Below the pieces are notes generated by a model. That model searched no databases, was not told where the DNA came from, and saw only the letters and a list, made by a program, of their open reading frames with translations. A stretch of 64,000 nt of DNA from Nageia nagi (Eukaryota; Pinophyta): positions 49,972,001 through 50,036,000 of the forward strand of contig JBITNC010000001.1 of assembly GCA_050084985.1 (NCBI GenBank). Direction: 5' to 3'. This document shows positions 23,515-32,309 of this stretch, piece after piece; the first letter of the stretch is position 1, and each line of letters opens with the position of its first letter. A program made the translations under genes and the position numbers.

Positions 23515-24130
23515 ATTGTACCACTCCCTTGATTACTCTTATTAAATAAATTGTGCAAATTAGGAATTGCTAAGGAGAGACCATTATGTGGAGCTTTTGA
23601 CAAGGAGTAAGCTGAAGATTTAAATCCTTTTGATATTACACATATTTTATAATATGAAAAATATAATATTTCTCCATGGATGGCAAATAGTATTCCAATA
23701 TCAAAAGCTTGTGATATATTATCTTACCATTGAAGTGGCCATATTTATGCCTTCATGAACTTTCTCCATTGCTTTCTCAACCGTATCAAAGAGCAATCAC
23801 CTAAGAAAAGTTCCTTTAAATGATATTATGTACAAGACATCTCTAATAAGCATATAATTTGAATCTATATTTCTTAGGCTCATCCTTTGATTCTTCTCAA
23901 AACCTTAAAAAATTATGCCATCTTTTAGGAAATTAAGGTACAAATGTAATTGTACCAAGCATCAAATGGGATCACAATATAAGACAAAGTATCAACATAA
24001 ACAAAGTTGGAAAAAATACTTCCATCAAGCATATGAGAATGCTTTTATGATTTCTTGATGATCATGATGGTATCCTCATCTTCAATGGATGTAATGATTA
24101 AGGAGGATAAATTGGCCATGAAATCAACAA
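23515..24130 (-). pseudogene. G6 integrase N-terminal region, degraded
   Basis: Minus-strand reading from about 23800 gives KQWRKFMKA-type text resembling the HxxxH region of gypsy integrase (..VHEGICGPH.NG...), then segments like GILFAIHGEI and SLSKAPHNGLSLAI. Heavily broken. It continues in the integrase core left of C5 (1981-1200), and the break coincides with C5 and its target duplicate. Confidence 0.6.
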
Positions 24131-24160
24131 ATCTATTATAATTCCTTGAAATGTAAATAT

Positions 24161-24421
24161 TTAAACTTTATTAAAATATTTAATTATTGACTCCTCAACC
24201 AACTCTTTATAAGGAATCAAATTTACATATTTTATATTATACACACCATTAAGTTTATTTGTGATAAATTGAGAATCATCATAGATATCGAGTTTCCTCA
24301 TCTTAAGTAAAACAATAACCTTAATAGTCAAAATGAAATCCTCATATTTGGCCATATTGTTTATAAAACCAAAACTGAGACTATATGTCATTGGGGTGAT
24401 TACACCTTGAGGAAATACCAA
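24161..24421 (-). pseudogene. G6 second (archaeal-like) RNase H, fragment
   Basis: An 86-codon open stretch (MVFPQGVITPMTYSLSFGF, then NNMAKYEDF, IYDDSQFITNKLNGVY). It matches the additional RNase H of plant gypsy elements (family text ..SPQG....S..L.F.CTNN.AEYEAL...GDS.LV..Q..G.Y). The catalytic E of AEYEAL is still E (KYED) and the D of GDS is present as DDS. It lies between the RT-linked RNase H and integrase, as in the Tat lineage. Confidence 0.75.
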
Positions 24422-24599
24422 TACAGTACATACCCCAACTCTTTAGCTCTAATTAGAACCATCAACATAGAGAGTCCACGTGCCATCTTCTTTGTCAACA
24501 AAATTGATAAATTCATCCAAAAATTGCTCATTGAGATAAGATAAATCATTACATAGAGATTCAACCATAAAGTTTGCTATAAATTGACATTTAATTACT

Positions 24600-26140
24600 T
24601 TTTGATATATAAAATAAGATCAAATTATTGCAATAACAAAACCCATTTAGTGATTCTACATTGCAGATAAGGTTTAGGCATAACGTATGTTAGAGGATCA
24701 TCTTGGGAAATTACATATATAGTGTTATTGAGAATGTGATGCCTTAATTTTTCTATAAAAAATACTATGGAAAAGAAAAGATTCTTAATTAGGGTGTACC
24801 TTATATCATAACTTACTAATTTCTTATTGATATAATATATTACTCTTTCTTTTTTCTTATCACTTTTTTGGGTAAGCATTGCCCTAAAGCTTTCATTGTG
24901 TTTGATAGGGATTCATTCCCAATCGGGAGTCAATAGGAGGATTTAAGAGATACCTTTTAATGTATTCAAATGTTTGGTAACATTTCTCATCCCAAATGAA
25001 CTTGATATTCTTCTAAAGAAAATGGCAATAAGGAGCGATCTTATCATCCAATTGAGTTATGAACCTTCTTATGGCTTGTACTTTCTCTTGGAAGCTTATA
25101 ATATCTTTATGGTTCCTTGGAGGAGGAATTTTTGAGATGGATTTGACTTTCTTTTGATCAACCTCTATTCTCATTCTTGATACTATGAATCCAATAAGAT
25201 TTACACTTGAGACTCCAAAGGTTCATTTTTAGGCTTCAATTCAAGTTTAAAATTTCTTAATTTTTGCAATATATTTTTCAAATTTGAAAGATGATCTTCC
25301 TTTTTCTTTAACTTATTAAGGATATAATCTATATAAACCTTAAGGTAATGGTGAATAAGGTTATGAAACATTTATACCACTATTCTTTGGTAAGTCGCTC
25401 ATTCATTATTTAGATCAAAGGGCATTACAACATAACCAAATTTGTTCCAAGGAGCTGTGAAGGCTATTTTGTGTTGATCATCAAGATTAATTTAGATATG
25501 ATTATATCATGAAAATACATACATAAAGGAGATAATATTATGTTCAACTATTGAATCAATGATCATATTAATGTTAAGAAGAGAAAAATTATATTTAGGA
25601 TATGCCTTGTTGATGTTGCTAAATTTTGTGCAACATTTGACCTCTCCATTGTATTTCATAGTTGGGATAATATTATCCAACCAAGGAGGATAATTAATAG
25701 TTGTGACAAAGTATTCTATGAGATATGTTTCAATCTCCTTCTTAACCAACACTCAATCTTAGGATTTATCTTTCTTCACTTTTATTGAATATGTTTAGCA
25801 TCATCATGTAACACCAAGTTATGCATACAAAATTAGGATCAAGCCTAAGAATTTCATTATAAGATCATGCAAAATAATCCCTAGATTTGGATAAGAGAGA
25901 TTTTTATCAATTTCTCTTTTTCTCACTTAGCTATACTATGATCTTAATCAACTTTGGCTTCTCATTTGAGATAATATTGATGTCCATTATTTCTTCATTA
26001 ATCATGTTCAATTCATCACTCAACTGAGGAGGATTTGATGAAACCCCCAACTCTACCACAAGATTGGATCACTTTAGCCCTAACATTAGACCAAAAATGG
26101 GTTTTAGAGGTAGGTAATTTGAGGTAATTACTAGGTGACA
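24600..26140 (-). pseudogene. G6 reverse transcriptase with linked RNase H, degraded
   Basis: Minus-strand order: a linker reading SNLVVELGVSSNPPQLSDEL (about 26080-26010) and MINEEIMDIN; RT N-terminal part at 25752-25507 (KKEIETYLIEYF, YPPWLDNIIPTMKYNGEV, FSNINKAYPKYNF, similar to gypsy ..YPEWLANIVPV.KK.GK.R.C.DFRDLNKA.PKD.FPLP); a degenerate catalytic box read as VYIDYI near 25321-25340 instead of YVDD; and the RT-linked RNase H at 24879-24625 (VIYYINKKL, RYTLIKNLFFSIVFFIEKLRHHI). Several stops. The right edge (about 26140) is where the composite insertion block begins. Confidence 0.75.
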
Positions 26141-26799
26141 GTTTTAAAATGCCTATGTTGGGGGTTATGGTGGTGCTTTTTATGGGGTGGTTTCAAATTG
26201 TACCCATAAAATCATTAAGAGGCAATTTAAAATTATCCCTCAAAAAATACCCTAAAAAGAAAAAAATCAAATGGAAACATACAAGCAAGTAGAAAAAATG
26301 GATTATGTGGGTAGTTTTTAGAGGGCTATTTTTCACCACCTACATAAGTCATAAGGAGGTAATTTATAACCATCCCATAAATTGAACTAAAAAAAATTCC
26401 ACATAGGAAAACTTAAAGGCATGTAACATTCCAGTTTTTTTGAGTTTGCCAAGGTGAGGGGTAAATGAGAGGAGAGGAATTTTATTTTTTATTTTTAGTT
26501 TTGTAAACCCTTTCTCACCATTATAAAATGAACTTTCACTCTCCTACTTAAGTAGGTACCTTAGTGCATTTGGAAGGAAGTTCTATTGGCATTATGAAGA
26601 AGTCCTATGGTTTCTTCATTTGAATTTCTTATTTTTTGCAAACGCAAGGGGGTAGAGGAGAGGAGATACAAGGAATTTCTCTTGCATTTATTTCTTTTTA
26701 GCTAAGGTATTGATGCAATTAGCAAGTACTATTTTGTATTTTTATTACAAGTTCATGCCTTATATTCTTTCTTATTTTTCATAAATGTCTTATGATATT

Positions 26800-27340
26800 T
26801 TTCATTTAGTGTGTACCCCATGAAACTATGTTTGCATCATGCATCTTGTTAAATAATTCCCAAGCCTTATATATTGTACCATATGTTGCATAAATATCTT
26901 AGGGCCTTTTTTAGAATACTTATTTTTCTCATAACCTGCAATCATTGCATACCATGAAATTATGTTTGCATCATTTTTCTTATCAAATAATTCTAGGGCC
27001 TTATGTAGTCTTCCATATTTTGCATACATGTATTATGGATTTAAAAATATATGTATATATGTTGTATGTATTGTTCCACATTTGCATACATATCTATTAG
27101 GACATTCAAAACTATAACATTCAATTTATAAGCACCATATAGACATATCCACATACCTAATTTAGGTTTTATGGGTATTTTGGTAATGAAATTCAAATCT
27201 CCCTCAAGATAGCTTGCATGACCAAGTATCTAGGGCTTTTTCATAAAACCCATTTTGTGCATATGCATAAATTACCCTATTCCTACATTCTCTATGTCCT
27301 TTTTAGAAAATCCATGGTGGAACATGTTGGAATCAGTTCG
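26800..27340 (-). pseudogene. Degraded PPR gene fragment (minus strand), part 2
   Basis: Minus-strand text: C-terminal-module pieces (LEGDLNFITKIPIKPK near 27210-27160, GMWICLYGAYK near 27140), then repeat pieces MYAKYGRLHKALELFDK (27029-26980), ANIISWYAMIAGYEKN (26970-26920) and YATYGTIYKAWELFNKMHDA (about 26900-26830). These are plant PPR motifs with the E-type end module, but in scrambled order and interrupted by stops. The open 67-codon frame 27029-26826 is part of it. C2 separates it from part 1 (29490-30110). Confidence 0.75.
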
Positions 27341-27404
27341 CATCCATCATAATAATATCCCTTGCAACAATCTTTGAGATAAAACTTGGTTGTGGTATGG
27401 AAAT

Positions 27405-27901
27405 TGTTAGAATTTGTAATGAAATATTGTGAATATCTAAACTCCTTGTAAATTCAATTAATCTCTTAAGGTATCTACATACCTTAAGAGATTAATTGAA
27501 TTCTTTAATATGTAGACTTTGACTTTACCAAAGTGGTTAGTTGGTAGGTTGAAGTTAGGTGATACATTTAATGTAACCCTAACCTTACCCTTGGGTTAAA
27601 GGAAGGTTAGGGAGGTGCTCTCAAGCTATAAATAGAGGGCCTCTCCTCTTGTAACATATCTAAGTCTTGGAGTAAGATTACTCTACTTGGTTGTGTAGGA
27701 GAGAGCTAGAGAATAGTTGTAAGAGAGACATAGATTGAGAATAAGAGAACTAGTTGTGGATGTACTCCCAAGGAGGGAGGAACCACATTATATTGGTGTC
27801 ATATTGTGTGAATGATGTTCTTATAATTATAGATGATGCATGATTTAGCTTCCTAATCTTAGGTCCTAGAGGATTTGTTTAGATATAGTTCAAATCCTTC
27901 A
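27405..27901 (+). repeat. C2 5' LTR
   Basis: 497 bp, TG...CA, TATA box at 27627-27634, palindrome at 27451-27502. Same subfamily as the C1 LTR but with consistent differences (for example CTCAAGC before the TATA box and GTGGTTAG in place of GAGTTAG). Confidence 0.93.
27451..27502. promoter_or_regulatory. Perfect 23-bp inverted repeat in C2 U3
   Basis: Arms 27451-27473 and 27480-27502 are perfect reverse complements around a 6-base loop (TCTACA). Relative to C1, CAC/GTG in the stem has become CTC/GAG, keeping the pairing. The same palindrome is in the other LTR at 29035-29086. Confidence 0.85.
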
Positions 27902-28185
27902 ATTGGGTATAAGCAAAATGGCCCATCTCTTATTTCGTCAGACAATCAATCGGCTATCTCTTTGGCTAAGAATCCTGTGTTCCATCAGCGAACCAAACAT
28001 GTATAAATCCAAGCTCATTTTATCAGGGAGAAGGTTCTAGATGACATCATACACTTACAGTATTGTCCATCTACTGAAAACTCTACTGATTTGTTCACCA
28101 AGCCCCTTCCTGAAGCTCAGTTCTGCAAGCTTAGGGATTCTCTCAGGTTGGTGAAGTTACCCTCAAGGGGGAGTGAAGTTTAAAC
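27902..28185 (+). pseudogene. C2 residual pol tail (RNase H C-terminus)
   Basis: Reads QNGPSLIS-SDNQSAISLAKNPVF, HQRTKHV, then a stop where C1 has GAA (GTATAA), then IQAHF and DLFTKPLPEAQ further on. It lacks the one-base loss of C1 near 9979, so it derives from a copy that still had the correct frame. No start codon or function expected. Confidence 0.85.
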
Positions 28186-28244
28186 TTTTGTTAGTGATGA
28201 CAACTTCACCTCTAAGAGGCCTTTTTTGATTGTACATTCTAGAC

Positions 28245-28530
28245 CTCCGTGGTAAGTTTGCTCTGCGTGACAAACTTGTTGTACAATTGTTGTTATAGAG
28301 TGTTGATTATTTTATACCTTAGTGGTAAGTTTGCTCTGCATGATAAACTTGTTGTACATTTTATACCTCCGTGGTGAGTTTGCTCTGCATGAGAAACTTA
28401 TTGTACAAATTTTGAGCATATAATTAATATACCTCCGTGGTAAGTTCACTCTACGTGATGAACTTATTGTACATTCTATACCTCCGTGGTGAGTTTGCTC
28501 TACGTGAGAAACTCGTTGTACAATTTTTAT
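28245..28530 (+). repeat. Five hairpin repeats in C2
   Basis: Counterpart of 10288-10565. Stem pairs: AAGTTTG/CAAACTT (28254-28277), AAGTTTG/TAAACTT (28327-28350, with a G-U pair in RNA), GAGTTT/GAAACT-type unit near 28375-28400, AAGTTCA/TGAACTT (28442-28465), GAGTTT/AAACTC (about 28490-28515). Unit 4 differs from C1 unit 4 by a paired change (G-C to A-T). Confidence 0.88.
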
Positions 28531-28979
28531 GCTCTATTTAAAATCAACACATGTCTATATACAACAGGTGACTATGAGTGATGGCTTGGCATCTCTGTGA
28601 TGGCTTATAGTGCACCATTGATCAGTTATTTATAAGATGGCATTATTTGATTCTCTTATTTGAATATATGATGCATCTAACTGATTTTGTTCATGAGTTT
28701 CTTGTAGCATGCAGGTTACTCACCTTGTGAAAGCAAGCTCATGGAGACTCACATGTCAGCTTAAAGTTGATCAACTACTATGTACAGTGAAACCAGTTGT
28801 GGTTAATGATTGTATTGTAAACCATTTTTTGTCAAATGGTAATGTAGTGAGTCTCATACTAGTTCTCAAAAAGATTCTCAAATATGTAAAAGTTCTCATC
28901 TCCACTTGTATCTCTATGGAGGAGAACTCTCTCTTACTCTCTCTCTTCTCTCTTCTACACTCTATCCCAATATTGCATT

Positions 28980-28988
28980 AAGGGGGAG
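28980..28988 (+). other. C2 polypurine tract
   Basis: AAGGGGGAG directly before the 3' LTR start at 28989; identical to C1. Confidence 0.88.
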
Positions 28989-29485
28989 TGTTAGAATTTG
29001 TAATGAAATATTGTGAATATCTAAACTCCTTGTAAATTCAATTAATCTCTTAAGGTATCTACATACCTTAAGAGATTAATTGAATTCTTTAATATGTAGA
29101 CTTTGACTTTACCAAAGTGGTTAGTTGGTAGGTTGAAGTTAGGTGATACATTTAATGTAACCCTAACCTTACCCTTGGGTTAAAGGAAGGTTAGGGAGGT
29201 GCTCTCAAGCTATAAATAGAGGGCCTCTCCTCTTGTAACATATCTAAGTCTTGGAGTAAGATTACTCTACTTGGTTGTGTAGGAGAGAGCTAGAGAATAG
29301 TTGTAAGAGAGACATAGATTGAGAATAAGAGAACTAGTTGTGGATGTACTCCCAAGGAGGGAGGAACCACATTATATTGGTGTCATATTGTGTGAATGAT
29401 GTTCTTATAATTATATATGATGAATGATTTAGCTTCCTAATCTTAGGTCCTAGAGGATTTGTTTAGATATAGTTCAAATCCTTCA
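28989..29485 (+). repeat. C2 3' LTR
   Basis: 497 bp, matching 27405-27901 except near its end (ATATATGATGAATG versus ATAGATGATGCATG). Confidence 0.93.
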
Positions 29486-29489
29486 GAAA

Positions 29490-30110
29490 TCATTGCATAC
29501 TCAAGGTTTTTCATAAGTTTAATAATATTTTAAAGGGGATTATTTAACAACCCAAACATATTATTAAGAAACCCATTTTGTACATATGCACAAATTCACC
29601 TATTCCTAAATTCTCATTTGATTTACAAGCACCAAACAAATATATCCACACATCCAATTTAGGTTTTATGGGCATCTTGATAATGAAGTTCAAAGATTAC
29701 TCAAAATAGTCTACATGACCAATAAGGTCAACAATAAATGTATAATGATTCATCCCATAAATAATTCAATAAGAGTTATTCATGCTATCAAAGTATTTAC
29801 AATCCTCATTCATTAGACCTACATGATTGCATGAAAGTAGAACACATACAAAGGTTATGATGTTAGGTTTGATTCCTAAGTGTTTCATCAAATCAAAGAG
29901 TTTAAGTGAATCCTTTTTGTAGCCATAAATTGCATATCCTCCAATTCTTGGGCCTTGTGTATTCTTCCACATTTTGCATATAAAGAAGTAGAGGTGCCAC
30001 TGACATAACATGGACAATACATAAGAGTAATGGGTTGTTTATTTATATTGCATTCAATCTCTACATTATCTATGTTGGCCAATATCAATAATACATGTAT
30101 AGTGTTCACA
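29490..30110 (-). pseudogene. Degraded PPR gene fragment (minus strand), part 1
   Basis: Minus-strand order: LYAKCGRIHKAQELE (about 29985-29930, with a frame jump), GGYAIYGYKKDSLKLF and DLMKHLGIKPNIITFVCVLL (29945-29840), CNHVGLMNEDCKYFDSM (29835-29780), HYTFIVDLIGHVDYFE with SLNFIIKMPIKP (29745-29655), then DVWIYLFGACKSNENLGIGE (29650-29590). This is the normal order of a last PPR motif plus E module of a plant PLS-class PPR protein, normally an organelle RNA-binding protein. Frameshifts and a stop (FE*SLNF) show it is dead. No introns or promoter seen. A copy in opposite orientation lies at 40119-40800. Confidence 0.82.
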
Positions 30111-30640
30111 AGTATTCCATTATGGGTGATAATAATTATTCATACTGAGCTACAACTACTCCTACATAAAAAATTTTGAGCTTGTCAAAATTCGCTATGT
30201 AGGCATAGGTGTAGCATGAAAAGAATAATTATTGTTGTAGAATGTTGAACATGTAATTTCCACCATTGGAGAATTCTTTGGTGCATATGTAATTTCTTAC
30301 CTCTTCTAAGATATATCTCATCTCTTTCACCTCTTAAGCTCATTGGCATAATCATTTCTTATTTCAAGATCTTACGTGAGTACACATGAGGCTAGTATGG
30401 AGTCATTAAATATGGTACAACTATTATTTAAAATTTAAAATTTAAAATAATGGATATAGTTTGTATTGCATGCTATGAAATAAATTTATCTAGGTTGTTA
30501 ATTTTCCATGTAGAGATTGTAGAGGATAATAAAGTCTAAATTTGTTAGAAGGGCATTCTTGTTGACTAGGGACCATAGTAGATGAAGGCATCAGTTATGA
30601 TCCTAATGAAAAGGTACATCATGAACATTTAGATGAAGGC
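30110..30640. other. Unassigned AT-rich stretch
   Basis: No gene, repeat or regulatory signal that I can support. Short open frames only. Confidence 0.5.
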
Positions 30641-31000
30641 TATTATAAAATAATGGATCATATTTGAATAATTTTAGCATAATTAAAATTGTAGAGCATA
30701 TTTGATCATTTAAGCATAATTATAGAGTATATTTAAATCTTATTGTATTTATATTTATGTTCATATTGTATCTATATTGCATAATATTTATGTTCAAAAA
30801 CAAAACCTAAAAGTTGATGTGACTGTTGTAACAAACTTGTCAAAAAGTGACAAATTGCCTTTTTCATGCTTGTACAATTAGACCACCGTTGAACCAAAGG
30901 AAGTGTTTGATATCATAATTTGGGTTGTAAAAAAAATGGAACTTATTGTGGGCTCCTTCATTGCTTGAATTGTAATAGAAATTTTTTACAAATAAATTAT
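30640..31000. repeat. 0.39-kb tandem unit, copy left of C3
   Basis: Matches 39552-39948 on the other side of C3 collinearly: both contain GCATAATTATAGAGTATATT, TGATATCATAATTTGGGT and a shared end (CTCCTTCATTGC or TCCTTCATTGCC, then AAATAAATTAT). The unit start is uncertain. C3 inserted at the unit end. Confidence 0.65.
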
Positions 31001-31494
31001 TGAAGGAACTAACACTAACAAGATAATTCCTAATCAACCAAGATCACATGAAAGCTCATAATTACATCTACCAAACTCACAAAGCAATCTCACAACACAA
31101 AATGTAAGTGGTTCCTCCAACTAGGAGTACATCCACTAACTAGATCTTTACTTCAATCACAAATACAACTCTCTAACAATCCTCCTAATCTTAACTCCTA
31201 CACTTCTATCCTATAGCATAAATTTACTCCACAATTGGTGTGTGATCACAAAGAGGGAGCCTTCTATTTAAAGACCAAAATCCCTCTTTGGATCACCATT
31301 TTATCCAATGTATAAAAGCATGACATGCACATCCTTTTATCCAAGGGGTATGCTCATGACATGGAGTGTAGAATAAGTTATATTATCATATTCACTTAAA
31401 TACTTAAGGTATCAAATGATGCCCTTAAGTATTAGTGAACTTACATAAAATATTTAATACAAACCTTTACAATAATGCATTATACATTCCAACA
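31001..31494 (-). repeat. C3 left LTR (3' LTR)
   Basis: 494 bp, starting TGAAGGAACTAACAC (plus orientation) and ending ..ACATTCCAACA next to the polypurine tract. It contains GTGGTTCCTCC..AGGAGTACATCCAC, related to the R/U5 part of the C1 LTR in reverse. Confidence 0.88.
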
Positions 31495-31944
31495 CTCCCC
31501 CTTAGTGTAATATTGAGATAGTGCAAGTAAGAGAGAAGAAGAAGAGAAAGTAAGAGAGTTATCCTCCAAATAGATACAACTTTTTACATATTTGTGAAGT
31601 AAGAAAGATATAGTTTGAGACTCACTACTTTGCCAAATACAATCATTAACCACAACTAATTTCAATGTACATGAAGTAGGCATCCAACTAGAAGTCATAA
31701 AGAGTCTCCAAGAGCCTGCATACCTGAGGTAAGTCACCTGCAATCTCAAAGGAACCTGCAAGTCATAAATAGTTCAAATAACAAGATTAGTTAGATGCAT
31801 CATATTCATATCAACAAGGATAGATGAATCACATAAATGCCATCATGAACTAATCTATAGTGCACTATAAGTCATCACGAAGATGCTATGCCAAAAACTT
31901 ATTATCACTTGCTATACATAAAACATGTGTTGACTATCATTACA

Positions 31945-32235
31945 AAATAGAGCAAGCACATATGAATTCCTCACATATGGATAATTGAGTAGTGCCAAAA
32001 GACACATAAGAGTTACTCACACATGGATAATTGAATAGTGCTAGATTGACAAAAATAGAGTATGCACATACGAGTTCCTCACATATGGATAACTGAATAG
32101 TGCCAAAAGACACATAAGAGTTCCTCACACATGGATAATTGAACAATACTAGATTGGCCAATTTGTATAAGAAGTTCCTTATGTAGAGCAAACTTACCAT
32201 GAAGGTGTACAACAAAATCGACATTATACAGCAAA
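31945..32235 (-). repeat. C3 3'-region repeats (diverged counterpart of the C1 hairpin array)
   Basis: On the minus strand one unit still resembles C1 (ATGGTAAGTTTGCTCTACAT near 32200). It is followed by about four units of TATCCATGTGTGAGGAACTC type alternating at roughly 50-60 bp. The open minus frame across it (repeats of FNYPCV.NSYVSFGT) is a by-product of the repetition. The C1 stem-loop is not preserved in these units. Confidence 0.6.
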
Positions 32236-32309
32236 AAATCCTTCTAAGGGTGAAGTTATCATCATAAAAATGAATTCAACATAAGAATTCAAACTTCACT
32301 CCCCCTTTA

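Larger units (their letters stand above)
27400..29490 (+). mobile_element. C2: 2.1-kb internally deleted copia element of the C1 family, direct repeats GAAAT
   Basis: Body 27405-29485, flanked by GAAAT at 27400-27404 and 29486-29490 (exact). Two 497-bp LTRs differ at about two visible positions near their ends. The interior (27902-28988) begins at RNase H codons corresponding to 9945 of C1: everything from the primer-binding site through most of pol is absent. The LTR end ..CCTTCA is followed directly by ATTGGGTATAAGC, where C1 has TTTGGTATCAGAGC. The 3' region, five hairpin repeats and polypurine tract are kept. Non-autonomous and unable to prime as it stands. Inserted in a PPR remnant. Confidence 0.93.

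Noticed and set aside
28709-28981. 90-codon plus-strand open frame in C2
   Set aside because: Lies in the 3' non-coding region; the C1 counterpart (10780-11050) has frame-disrupting differences, so no conserved protein.
31940-32224. Minus-strand frame with repeated FNYPCV.NSYVSFGT text as a repetitive protein
   Set aside because: Translation of tandem repeats in the 3' non-coding region of C3; it lies after the pol end and has no independent start context.
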